From the NCBI RefSeq assembly GCF_964204865.1, contig NC_135252.1:13847383-13911382 (forward strand): a DNA stretch of 64,000 bases. Reading direction: 5' to 3'. Position 1 is the stretch's first letter; every line of letters begins with the position of its first letter. The notes under the pieces are model-generated. The model saw only the letters and a program-made list of their open reading frames with translations, did no database searches and was not told where the DNA came from. Source of the DNA: Styela clava (taxonomy: Eukaryota; Chordata; Ascidiacea; Stolidobranchia; Styelidae). Below, one piece after another: positions 24,624 to 35,506 of the stretch. The translations under genes and the position numbers were made by a program.

Positions 24624-26009
24624 TTAGTGTTTGTCTTGAACTTTATAGATTTGTTCCCTAATAAATTTAGCTTGTTGATTGTAGTTAACATATTCAGTAA
24701 AGAACCAAAATGTCATCCCCAAAGTTAAAATGGTGTGAAAAACTGCATTGTGGTTGAAGTTTTTAGGGAGCGGGCAATCTTTTCCATCGTCCACACCACA
24801 ACGTGCTGCAAATATTAGTTGAGTTACTCCACTAAAAAAGATTGTCCACATACTCATACATCGTAACAATGGTATCAAAATCCGATTTTGGCGCGCATGC
24901 ATCTCGATATCATGTTGGAAAACTTCAAAAGATGTGGATAGATTAGTTGAATCAATGTTATTGGTTTGCTCTTCATTATTGGACGATTGGGTCGATAATG
25001 ATTCATTTCTTGAGGGTTGTAATAAATCTTGTCCGAAGGTATTTGCTGAACACCGGGCGGTGTGAGTAGAATGCGATGGAGTTGTTTCATTACCAAATTC
25101 TGGACTCTTATAGTGCAATATGCATAATGTTGTGACAATGACACAGTATGTCAATACACTGACCGCTAAGGATTTTATAACAATATTCAGAGTCCAGAGT
25201 TCTTTGAATTTTTCTTCGACGGATTTGATTTCAATATGGTAATCTTTATCATGAGTCACAATGCTTCCACCATCTGTAGAAATTGAAACAGTGCCCGAGT
25301 TCAAATCACCTAATGCATAATCCGCTGCTTTCCATACGTGTGCAACCACTTGGATCAAGACGAAAATACCAAAAAATACGCTTGCAGTATATAAATTGTT
25401 TTGAAATTTTGTTGTTACGCGAAATGTAGTTGAAGTTTTTGAAAAATTAGCAGATTCACATATTATCGTAAGAAAAGCGTTGAAAAGCATGAAACCAGCG
25501 AATATTGAGCCCGAGATATTAGCCATCTGCCAGATCATAAACCACGGCACGAGAAATGGACGTAAAGCGTCGTATTCATCCAAACAGTCCATATCAGTTT
25601 CATTTATCTGCTTTGGATCCTTGGCAGAACCATAGGTACATGGTGGTAAATCGGGATTAACATACTGTTCGTGATGGTGAACAAATCCGGACAATACATT
25701 CATTAATCCACAAGTTATAAGAGAAGCTGAAATTGATCGCACCAGTTTACGAATATTGCACAGTTGATTTTTTGCGACATTGTCAATACGAGTTTCGTGA
25801 TGTATTCCTTTTTTCCCCCTGGATTTTTTCAGAACTTTTAGCCTAATCGTTGGTAAGTACAGTAGCAATCCGTATATGAAACAGCATATTCCGCAAAGAT
25901 AATTCGTGAAGTATGTGCCAAAAGTTGCGTCAAGTTGTCTGGGGTAGGAAACGATATCTGATGTACTGTCATTAATATACTTAAGTGTAGACGTTTCAAT
26001 GAAAGGCAT
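24624..26009 (-). CDS. Multipass (about 7 TM) membrane protein, FNHNAVFH family, paralog A
   Basis: 461 aa in one exon. I start at the ATG at 26007-26009 (MPFIETST), because an acceptor TTTCTAATTCAG lies just upstream and the longer open frame is then intron or UTR. Hydrophobic segments are near residues 33-53, 92-110, 152-182, 205-225, 272-298, 380-401 and 422-440. Motifs shared with the neighbour at 31269-32369: DATFGTYFTNY (28-38), a Ser-rich TM2 ending GFVHHH (108-113), PWFMIWQMA (155-163), and CPLPKNFNHNAVFH (412-425). The fixed Ser in TM2, His after TM2 and H-x4-H before the last TM recall the CREST hydrolase/receptor superfamily (ceramidases, PAQR, TMEM8), but the match is by pattern only; function unknown. 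A hydrophilic Ser/Asn-rich loop (about 303-365) is absent from paralog B. Candidate N-glycosylation site NDST at 13. Confidence 0.8.
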   Translation of the reverse strand: MPFIETSTLKYINDSTSDIVSYPRQLDATFGTYFTNYLCGICCFIYGLLLYLPTIRLKVLKKSRGKKGIHHETRIDNVAKNQLCNIRKLVRSISASLITCGLMNVLSGFVHHHEQYVNPDLPPCTYGSAKDPKQINETDMDCLDEYDALRPFLVPWFMIWQMANISGSIFAGFMLFNAFLTIICESANFSKTSTTFRVTTKFQNNLYTASVFFGIFVLIQVVAHVWKAADYALGDLNSGTVSISTDGGSIVTHDKDYHIEIKSVEEKFKELWTLNIVIKSLAVSVLTYCVIVTTLCILHYKSPEFGNETTPSHSTHTARCSANTFGQDLLQPSRNESLSTQSSNNEEQTNNIDSTNLSTSFEVFQHDIEMHARQNRILIPLLRCMSMWTIFFSGVTQLIFAARCGVDDGKDCPLPKNFNHNAVFHTILTLGMTFWFFTEYVNYNQQAKFIREQIYKVQDKH

Positions 26010-26043
26010 GTTTCTCGTGCATGAGAAATCTGAATTAGAAAGG
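26010..26043 (-). promoter_or_regulatory. 3' splice acceptor upstream of paralog A ATG
   Basis: On the minus strand CCTTTCTAATTCAG is followed by ATTTCTCATGCACGAGAAAC and the start codon. It fits a 5'UTR intron or a spliced-leader acceptor and is the reason for rejecting the upstream in-frame ATG of the longer open frame. Confidence 0.55.
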
Positions 26044-27777
26044 AATAAAATAATTGGTTTAGAAAGTACGATGACTCCATAGACAATCTGAGCGCAAATG
26101 CACAATTAGGTCGTCAATAATTACCATATGCAGAATAACAGCAATAGGTCGAAGATAAAATTGCATGGGGTGTCAGAGAATGTACCAAGTGCATATCTAT
26201 TTGCTCAAAAAAAAAATGTTCCAAAAAAAGATTTAAACCAAAAACATCATTATATTATAAATTATGTTTTATCAATTCTACACTTTGTTCAATGTTTTAT
26301 TTTTATTTGTGAACTGATCGATTTCGAGAAAAAAAATAACTATATTTCTTTCACAAAGTTTAGAAAAGGAATTCGAAGTGGTATAAAACTTTCAAAATTT
26401 TCCCATCAAGTATTCGTAATCTAGGTAATTATTTTTTGCAATAAAAATATAAGGCAACACGCAAGATCTCACTCACAACTCAGGCAAGATTTTATGCAAT
26501 TTTTTGCAGGAATAAATCAAGAATTGTTCACTAAACATTATCGATAAAGTATATTGAGTTTTATTTTCATTAATCGGCACTTGTAAATGCTATGAATACA
26601 TTAAAAGTTACAGTAAGCGTCTCAGAGCGTTTATCAATTTCTTTCAATGTGTTTCCAATTCAAATAAAAAAATCCATGTACTGCGCATAATTTATTTCAT
26701 ATCAAATATCGGAACTAAGTATATATGTAAATTTAATTGATATTATTTTAAAATCGAGCGAATTTAGGTGTTATTAACATATGTATATCGACTAATTTGT
26801 AAACCTTCTGAAATTATTCTAATTCAAGTCCAAAATTTTTTAAAAAGAACTTTTATTGGGAATGCCGATATAGCTTTATAAGTAAAATTACTTTAGGAGA
26901 CTATGAGGTAAAGTACATTTGGATATAACAACAAACTAATAACACTCATCTGATACTAACTACTATTGTTACCGCTTATATAATAATTTGGATGGAACCT
27001 TCCTGACCCACTAGATGAGTATAATGGTTGTAAAACTTCTTATAGTATTTAAATAGCATTATAAATCAAAGATAGTCAGTATTGAAACGTCTTTTTTGTC
27101 AAACAGTTCAACGTGCTGGATCATGAAGCTCTCAGACCATTTTCCTCAACTAATTGGCAATTCCTGATTATTAAAAAGCTATTTGACCTCGATTAGAATT
27201 AAAACGCCTGGTTTTAAGTATCGCCTCGGGGCCCTCTTGAGATAAAAATATACATTTTCTATATTAAATAAATTATTGTATATTTTCATTTCTGAAAATT
27301 GTTTTCGTTGAATGATATTTTTCTTGATAATTATATAATATGATACTGTCAATACGATTTTTATGTGCAAATTCAAATTAGTAAATTGCATGCGTATTAA
27401 TTTTCCTCAAAATTGTTTCGCTGAAAATAGTGGGTTCAATTATAGTCTATAAAAGGCAAAAACAATTTAGATGCAGAGGGCACATACACTCTTTTTGATT
27501 CAATTCAATTCAAAGAACTTAAAATTCGGGATAATATCCATTAAACAAACAGTTATGCTTATAGTATAAAATTATATCAGGTGCGGATTTTTAATCAGAA
27601 ATCATGACCCTGGATGACCAACCTAGAACGAACAAAATTTGTTTGAAACCTTATAATTATTTTCTAAAAACGTGAAAAGAGTGGCAGCGGCAAAAACATT
27701 ATGCACCATACCTGCTGAGTCAAAATCAGAACATTCCATGGCAGTTTTGTAAACGAAATTACTCGAAATTAAAAGTT

Positions 27778-27906
27778 GATCGAAATTTTCGATATCGGCG
27801 ACTTCAGCAGCAAACAGCAATTAATAACACAAAACCCTTTTTTCGAATTCGTGTATATTTATCATTATTACGTCACAAATTGATGAACATGACCGTTGCC
27901 ATATTT
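27778..27906 (+). repeat. Direct repeat D, copy 1
   Basis: About 129 bp matching 28446-28572 in the same orientation: GATATCGGCGACTTCAGCAG, TAATAACACAAAAC, ATTATTACGTCACAAATTG and GAACATGACCGTT are shared. The copies are 540 bases apart and differ by scattered substitutions. No coding frame is conserved between them. Confidence 0.85.
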
Positions 27907-28445
27907 ACTGATTTGTTTTCATTCGAATTGAATATTTATTTATTCGAACTGATTGGGGGAGTATAAGTCAGAAGCCTATATTTTACGGCTTCGCCACAAG
28001 TTTACAGACAATTGCGACTGTATCGAATCATCGTTCGTATTTAATTCTTCTATACCCGGAAAAAAACAAAATCACTAAACACTCATTTGACTCTGTCGTT
28101 GACGACAGCAGATGACACACTGACAAGTCGCTTTCGTTTTGTGCAAAGTTTTATCTGGCCCGGCATTTATGAGGAAATATTGTTCTCACGTTATAACGAA
28201 ATTTTTAATCTTCTTTTAATTTGTCCACTTCATGTGTTTAACATTGCGCCGTTTATAATTACTACTCCGGGCCGCTACTGTTTTGAATTTATCATTCATC
28301 TGCCATAAACAGTCATAATCACTGATTGCTATTAAAACATGTGTATAAAACGCGCTTACATTGTGTTTACACGTATATATCCATAATAGTCTAAAATTAT
28401 GCAAAGACAATGATAAGAGAATCAAATATTCATAGCAGTGTTTGT

Positions 28446-28572
28446 GCCGAAATTTTTGATATCGGCGACTTCAGCAGCAAACGGTAATTAGTAACACAAA
28501 ACTTTTGTTTCGAATTTGTGTATAGTTATCATTATTACGTCACAAATTGATGAACATGACCGTTTCCATATA
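28446..28572 (+). repeat. Direct repeat D, copy 2
   Basis: Second copy of the repeat at 27778-27906. It is bracketed by a shorter direct repeat CAGTGTTTGTGCC at about 28437 and 28576, which may mark the ends of an inserted unit. Confidence 0.85.
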
Positions 28573-28998
28573 CTCAGTGTTTGTGCCAAATTACAGCACG
28601 ATTTTCAATACGGTAAAATATATTTCAAATTCAGACCATGGTATATATAAATTTTTTTGAATGTATGCAGGATTTAATTCTGTTTTGCGCATCTCGCATT
28701 TTAAATATACTTTGCTCTAGAGAGAAACTATTTTTTTACGAGTTTTGAAAACCCTACAATTGACATTTTTCAGTGACATTTATTAAAGTTCACCGTAGTC
28801 GCTTAAAATAACAAACTCTGTCTCATTATTTAACCTCTATCACTGTTCATAAAATAATGTTCACGGGATTTTTCTAGCACACATCGAACACAGGAAAAAA
28901 TATAAAATTCGTAACATTATATTATAGTTTTCTTCAAAGAGTACTAAAATAAGACTAAGCTCTTATGTAAAAACGTTTTCATGTAGATTTTTGGGTCT

Positions 28999-29203
28999 TT
29001 CCAGAAGTGTGTGTACCAGTATGGGAATAACTAGTTTTGTTCGCCTATTTTACATCAAGTTGTGTAAAGGGACTGAAACCTACATTCACTATACTATAGT
29101 CACTTGGCTAACACAGGCAGTCCACACTCCTAATAGAAGTAAAAAAAGGAAAATCGGAATAAAATTATGGCCTAACCCTAACCTGGTACACATACTACGG
29201 GAG
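28999..29203. mobile_element. MITE family M, diverged copy
   Basis: The right half, AAAAAAAGGAAAATCGG..AAAATTATGGCCTAACCCTAACC, then ACACATACTACGGGAG, matches the interior and end of the MITE at 21156-21370. The left end CCAGAAGTGTGTGTACCAG is an imperfect inverted match of CCTGGTACACATACTACGG. The internal ORF is a by-product. Confidence 0.6.
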
Positions 29204-31268
29204 TACCGATTTTTGCGTGTTCTGTAACTATGAAAAGGTTCATGATGGGAATGTGACTATAAAACTCGAACGCAATAGGAGCTAATATTATTCCTCATTA
29301 TTTCCTCGACAAACTGTAAAAAAACTGATCTTTTGAAGGAAGGTTCAATTTTCTAATAAGTTTACTAGGCTGTGACTTTTATTTCATGCAAAACTAATGA
29401 CCTGGCAGTTTAGTAGTAATAATAGGCGTTACAAAATACGTCACTGAGGGGGTCCCTAAAAATATCCGAATAAACATGATATCAGAATAACACTGAGAAA
29501 AAGAAAAAGCAATCAAAAAGTTTTGTCAGCACTCTTTGATTCCTTATACTGCAATGTGATACTAGAGAAAATCTCAAACTGAAAACGTGAAATATATCGC
29601 ATAATGTATAAGTGTTTACGGATTCATCAACACGTTTTGTGGCTTAGCCCGAAGGTAGATTAAGATATATTTCTCAATGGCATTTTTTCTAGATACACCA
29701 CAATGTGATGTTTTACTTGATAAAGATTATATTGAGCATGGTACAATGTTGAGTCGTAATCCAGATTTTTTTATCAATGATCTTGTTTCACCTAATATGG
29801 ATTTTTTGACAGAAACTCGTGCAATCACCATCAGATTGAAATCAAATGCGTCAGCTACATTGTGATGTCATGATATGAATGGCAATGGGACTTTCATCAA
29901 GATTTGGAACATCGAAATTCGACACTTGTGGACAAGTGACATTCTATCTTATCTATTTTCGGTATATGGGTAGTCTTCGTATATTTCTGACATTAAAACG
30001 TCGCCAAATAACACACTGCATCTATAATATGTCTTCTTAGTAACAGTATCAGCATTTCATGAATTTGTTTCAAGTATAGCTGACTGCGGACACATCCGAA
30101 AAATTTACGACATATATCACATACGGACTATCTTTATTAACTTTATTTGATGCAGCGACGGATTACATGATGACCTAGACTAGATTTTTATTATTTTTAA
30201 TTGTTGAATAGCTTTTGTTATTCATCCTTATAAGTACGTTCATAACGCATAGGTGCACAAGATAAACCCATAAAGCCGCCAGCCAATACGGCGACAAAAG
30301 GTAAACGACAACTGTTTATGTTTATGTATTGAGAAAAAATAATCGGAGAATTTAGCATGGGATATGCTGATTTGGGTAATAATGGGTCTACAATGATTGG
30401 TTACAAGGAAGCGCACGATGCACTGCATACAGAGGCAAAATGTACGATAAAATTGAAAACAACGTGCTAACATGCTATATAGAGAGTTTTAAGAATTAGG
30501 GTAAAAATTTCTTCAAATTTATTGCATGACACGCTCTGTTCCACTCCTGGAAATACAATATGGCAGCGTATATTTGAGATAACCTTTATTGAAACTTTTT
30601 ATTTCTGCATAATTTCATTCTCAGAAAGGTAAAATACAAACTTCCATTAACTCCCCGAGAATGTATTTTATTGTGTAAATAGAAACGTTAAATTGATACA
30701 GAGGATATTCCTATATAGTGCTACAAATATTTGTGTATTCGAATAGCGACCAATCTGTGAACCGTTTGTATACGTTAGAGGCTAAAGCACTTTAATGCGG
30801 CCGACATGCTATCGTCGCCTAGTACCTATCTGGGATATAATCGGGATGACGTTAAATTGAAATTACATTTCAAAACAAAATCCCAACCCGAACTGCTTTT
30901 ACTTTATGCTTTATCTTGAAGTCGGCCGAAAAGTTGAACAACCCCAATCGTTAAATATACATACTCAACTGCACTAAAGAGGAGTGTGGGAGAATAAATT
31001 AAAAACGTTTGCTTGCTGAATTCACCATAGTGGCCGTAAAAATAATTACCCGAAAAGTCTGAATCTGGCAGTCAGAACCATGGAAAGAAGGTTGGAACAA
31101 CACACCTAAATTCGTTTTTAATCGTCTTTATATTTGCTGACGTATTCCTATAGTATATTCGTGCTAATACTCAATGTATATATAAGTATATAGGAAGCAA
31201 AAGTAGTGTGATATACAAGCTTCTAACTATTCACCGGTGATATAAAATAACGGAATGAATAATATAAA

Positions 31269-32369
31269 TTAATCACTTTTTAATGTTCGCGAAGGTGACG
31301 TATGTATAAACTGTTCAAAATATGAGTAATCAGCCAAAAACAATAAACTTACACCAAGACCTAAGAAAACATGATATACCGCGTTATGATTAAATTCAAT
31401 GGGTAATGGGCAGTAAATTGGATTGTTCTTGCCACACGAAAAACTCAATATTATCTGAATCAAACCCCCAATAAGCACTAAAATCGAACCAAAGAACTTC
31501 AACAAATACTGATTTGGACTGTAAATTGCTTCTCCAGTACCTTTGTCATACTTGTAAGATTTATGTAACAGATAAAGCATAACAGTTGCATACAGAAACG
31601 TAGAACCAGCAAATACCGCACCGGCCTCAACAGTTGACCAAATGTCCATTTTATCCTTGTCATACCTTGCTTCCTCGATATCTACTACCTCATCGTTCGT
31701 CCGAGAACAATATATATCTTGTCTGTATTGGTATATTTTCAGCAAACGCCAGATGGTATATAAGAATATCGCCGTCAGAAATGAATGCACGGAACGTCCA
31801 ATCTTTCTATCGACCATTTGTAAAGTGTACGAATCAGAATTGCAAAACTTGTTTCCGTTGCTCGCTAAAAATCTCAGGTTACTATTTTGGTCCAACTTAA
31901 CCGTTAAATATGCCAATAAAATCATGGTACATCCAAATACAACAGCCAGAATATCGGCAATTTGCCATATTGCGTACCATGGATAAATGTATAAACGCAC
32001 AACATTCCAAAAATGTAAATCTTTGGCATAGTCGTTAAGAAAATTTGATGAACTTGTCAGTGGATCTATAGAGGGTACGACCTGGTGAATGACTCCTCCT
32101 ATTGCACTCATTCCTGCGCATGAAATGAAAGCCATGGAAGATGCAAGACGAATTGCATTTCTCAGAGAATCCTGTACTGTTTTGTTGCATTTGTGCTGAT
32201 GTGTGCATTTGTTGTTGTCCAGTTCATTCGGCTGTGTTGGGCTATTGTACAATGTCAACATAAGATAACCATAAATCAAGCAGGGAATTACAATAATGTA
32301 ATTAGTGACATAAGTTCCAAAAGAGGCGTCCAAACCCCAGACATAAGATCCGCCAGTATAATCTGCCAT
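31269..32369 (-). CDS. Multipass (about 7 TM) membrane protein, FNHNAVYH family, paralog B
   Basis: 366 aa in one exon. The start at 32367-32369 (MADYTGGSY) lies six bases after a classic acceptor CTTATCTCTCTACAG, so upstream codons of the longer open frame are not coding. Hydrophobic segments are near residues 21-41, 74-95, 124-157, 195-212, 247-268, 289-312 and 328-347. It shares with paralog A: DASFGTYVTNY (14-24), SSMAFISCAGMSAIGGVIH (77-95), PWYAIWQIA (130-138), SCGK..PIYCPLPIEFNHNAVYH (311-333). The long Ser/Asn-rich loop of paralog A is missing. The single His after TM2 (H95) and the H-x4-H of NHNAVYH (H328, H333) are kept in both, suggesting a metal or active site. No function can be assigned. 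Same strand as paralog A and about 5.3 kb upstream of it: a probable tandem duplication. Confidence 0.8.
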   Translation of the reverse strand: MADYTGGSYVWGLDASFGTYVTNYIIVIPCLIYGYLMLTLYNSPTQPNELDNNKCTHQHKCNKTVQDSLRNAIRLASSMAFISCAGMSAIGGVIHQVVPSIDPLTSSSNFLNDYAKDLHFWNVVRLYIYPWYAIWQIADILAVVFGCTMILLAYLTVKLDQNSNLRFLASNGNKFCNSDSYTLQMVDRKIGRSVHSFLTAIFLYTIWRLLKIYQYRQDIYCSRTNDEVVDIEEARYDKDKMDIWSTVEAGAVFAGSTFLYATVMLYLLHKSYKYDKGTGEAIYSPNQYLLKFFGSILVLIGGLIQIILSFSCGKNNPIYCPLPIEFNHNAVYHVFLGLGVSLLFLADYSYFEQFIHTSPSRTLKSD

Positions 32370-32393
32370 GACGCCCTGTAGAGAGATAAGCAC
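32370..32393 (-). promoter_or_regulatory. 3' splice acceptor upstream of paralog B ATG
   Basis: On the minus strand, a pyrimidine-rich CTTATCTCTCTACAG is followed by GGCGTC and ATGGCAG. A strong acceptor this close to the ATG implies a non-coding first exon or spliced-leader addition. Confidence 0.65.
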
Positions 32394-32645
32394 GTATTTT
32401 ATAACCATGAATATTTGGCATATGTGATAGCTCGGAAATATAACATTGAGCAAGCATAAACAAATATTTTTACACCTCGTCTGGTAATGCAACTAAAAAT
32501 TTAGTTTGAGTTGATTAAATTGAATGCAGTAACTGAACCTGTTCACAAGTATAGTTACTAGTTAGTAGGTGGAGACGAATGAGATACTAAAACTCACGTT
32601 GTGTAGACGCTGGTGCCAATCGACTCCTAAACGATGCAAATACGC

Positions 32646-34181
32646 CAGTGGTTCTCAACCTTTTACTGACCGCGTACCACTTTACTGTTTTTTACTATGG
32701 CCGCGTACCACCGACAAAGCTCCTTTTTTGACCTGGGGAAAAAGACACAAGAAACGTGCTATGGGAGTATTTTATAATGTGGCACTACATCCTTTGTGGC
32801 GTAACACGCGAAACGGACAAAAACATGCCCATATAAGGTGGGCAATAGCGAGCGAGGGCGATCTCTAGAGACATGGACTGATAGCGCACCAGCGCTATTG
32901 ACGTTTCCCCGACCATTGACTCCGGAAAAATTACCCCTATACTTTACAAGTGTAAACTTTATGCTTATTCTGAGAGTGGTTTGTTCCGTCGGCGAATATA
33001 AAATGGTTCAAGTGTTTGAAACCATCATTATTTCGACATGTGACCTTATTTTATGGGTAGAGGTTCAAATATCAGGCTCTTAGATTGGTCAAATCGAATG
33101 ATTGATTTGCTAGAAATGATATTTTACAACTTCATTGATTGCTACGTGCATTCATTACGTATTAAAAGCAAATTAATTGACACAGTGACAAAACAATAGC
33201 CTACCGACCAAAATCACTGCGTGTAACCTGAATCAAAATACAACTTAAAAGTGAGATGGAACAATTCGTTTCTAAGAATAAAGAAATGCTGGAGCAAATC
33301 CTTTGCAAAGTATGATTGGACATGGGTCGCACTAGCATGATTACATTTTGTTTATTACATTTCGTTGTTTGTTACTTATCGATCTTAAGATCGGTAAGTA
33401 TGTTGATAGGTATTTATCTGTCTGTGTGTTAGATGCACGCGATATCTCACGAAAGCGAGGTTGAATCTGCTCCAAATTTTGCATGTACATTCATCATATC
33501 TTGGATCAGAAACCTATTGATTTTGGGTGGATTATGTCTTATAATTGGTGAGGTATTGATTAATTAGTGATGGGACACACGGTGTCACTATGAAGTAAGA
33601 CCACTGTTTTGGGGGATCCCCTAACCTTCGATCAATAAGTCTTCGGTTTCTAACCGATATTCTAGTTATTCTATTATTATATTTCCCTGATTTTTAGGTT
33701 CATATCGATGGCAGCCTTGGATATAGCTAAGTTTAGCTTTGTCCATCGCAGCATTTGCGAGATTCAATTTCGATTACTGCAACTAACGTAAATTTTCGCG
33801 GAAGACATAATGACAATTAAGTTAATTAATTCACAATTATTTTATTGAAATACAACTGAAAACTGACAAATATCACTTAAAACCACAAAAACGAGGCAAT
33901 GTTTGAAACCATGCTTGAATATCTGTTTGAGCGACAGAAGTGCCTAATCGGCTGGGTGCAGAAATTGCAATTGTTATGTGTTGCTCCATTATTGACTTAT
34001 TGCTGATTGGTTATAGTTACGGAAATAAACAAAGAAACTGATGCTTGGGGAAATCTTCATGAACGGCATATTTTAGCCAACTAAAGGTTAATTGTTGCAA
34101 TAACTAAAATCTGCTCGCGTACCACTTGAAAAGCTCCCGCGTACCACTAGTGGTACGCGTACCACAGGTTGAGAACCACTG
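32646..34181. mobile_element. hAT-type element, 1536 bp, with nested repeat R
   Basis: Termini CAGTGGTTCTCAACCT and AGGTTGAGAACCACTG are perfect inverted repeats, followed inward by GCGTACCAC motifs in opposite orientation at the two ends. Flanks AAATACGC (32638-32645) and CCATACGC (34182-34189) agree at six of eight positions, an aged 8-bp target duplication. I find no transposase; the internal open frames have no zinc finger or dimerisation motif. Repeat R copy 2 (33371-33600) lies inside, and the older relative at 22065-22540 lacks it. Confidence 0.85.
33371..33600 (+). repeat. Repeat R, copy 2, nested in the hAT element
   Basis: Full-length match to 20366-20592. It begins with a nearly perfect palindrome CTTATCGATCTTAAGATCGG plus TAAG, then the same TAGATGCACGC, TCTCACGAAAGC and GGTGTCACTATG.AGTAAGA blocks. 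Confidence 0.85.
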
Positions 34182-34979
34182 CCATACGCCTATGTATGTG
34201 TTGGTGGCCAACCACTCTTTATATCAAATCATACATATATTACACTTACTTGGGATCACCCCACGATAGATGAAGCAAACTTTGTTTCCGTTACTTAGGG
34301 ATTTTTTCTGAACATTTGACAGTGTTTCATACCGGTTCTCGTTTCACGTAGTACAGGCTTTGATAAGATTTTATTAAAAAATAGAATCATATGCTATATT
34401 ATAAACAAAAATACACTATAAATAGAACTTTGACATTAACTGCAAAAATTCAAACCTAACTGCTCCAGTCTTACTTACCTAGGCATTACGATTGTTGGCA
34501 TTAAGAAGTATTACAGTGAACTAATTATGGTTCCACGTACATAACCCGATATATATAATGATAAAAATCATGTTCGGCGTGTCGCGATTTTGTAATTATA
34601 CCATCACATCATTTATAGTATGATCCTATTAGTTCTGAACTCCTGACAATACAACCTAAACAGCAAGCAAAGCACAAAGCGCTGTTGATCCGTACGTATG
34701 CCTCGCTAAAAAATAGGTCCTAAGCGAAAAACGTACGTGGAAATACTAAACGACAATTAGATATTATTAATTCTGCTTATTCTTTCATTACTGGCGCATA
34801 AAACAAGCATAAACGGATTTCCCCTACGCAAGCATGATATCATAGCGCTGCTGTGATTTACCGTCGTAGCAGAATTCTTTACTATTTATAAAATATGTGA
34901 ATTGATTGTAACAATTGTCCAATCATTACAAAGATAATGTATCACACCGACCACTACGAAAATTCGTCATAGCTATATA

Positions 34980-35257
34980 CAATGTTCCCTCTAAAAAGTT
35001 TTGTAGTATGTGTGGGCAGAAATTTTGGTCTGTGCGCACTTTTTTGAAAATGACTGATATTTGTGCAAAAATCAATGAAGAAATTTTGGCGTTCTAACCG
35101 GGTAATAAGTGGGCCAACAACAAACTTTCTCAACCTGCCAACCGAGAACATTGTTACATTACATCGAAATACGTCTGTGCGCAGTAAATCTATAAGTGTG
35201 CGCAGCCTGTGAAAGCTATGTGCGCGCGCACACGCGCACACTTTAGAGGGAACACTG
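34980..35257. mobile_element. hAT-type MITE, 278 bp, perfect 8-bp TSD
   Basis: Ends CAATGTTCCCTCTAAA and TTTAGAGGGAACACTG are inverted repeats with one mismatch at the second or third base. Identical flanking direct repeats GCTATATA lie at 34972-34979 and 35258-35265. The interior carries alternating GTGCGC tracts near 35190-35240 with Z-DNA potential. Confidence 0.9.
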
Positions 35258-35421
35258 GCTATATATATATATGCGGTTGAGAAAACTTCAACTCATCAAA
35301 TTCTGACAAAATACTGAAGCACCACACGCCCACCACGGAAAAATTAAGTTTTGTATTATCACTATTATGTATTAACAATCTATTTCGAGAATAATCAAGG
35401 AGAGCCCCGCCAACGCATAAA

Positions 35422-35506
35422 ATTATCCAGTTAGGGTTTGAGTTAGGAATGCAGATTTAGCTGGCAACTCAAATTTTTAAATCATTTCTAATCCCAACTG
35501 GATAAT
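35422..35506 (+). mobile_element. Short MITE, family 'ATTATCCAGTT', 85 bp
   Basis: Ends ATTATCCAGTTAGGG and a right-hand CCCAACTGGATAAT form inverted repeats. It is a relative of 11879-11970 with the same internal GGAATGCAGATT and AAATCATTT blocks. Confidence 0.75.

Larger units (their letters stand above)
26044..31268. other. Intergenic between the 7-TM paralogs
   Basis: 5.2 kb with no supported gene. It contains a direct repeat pair (27778-27906 and 28446-28572) and a family M MITE at about 28999-29203. The 62-codon open frame at 29677-29865 has no recognisable homology or splice structure. The paralog B downstream region and the paralog A promoter lie at its two edges. Confidence 0.55.
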
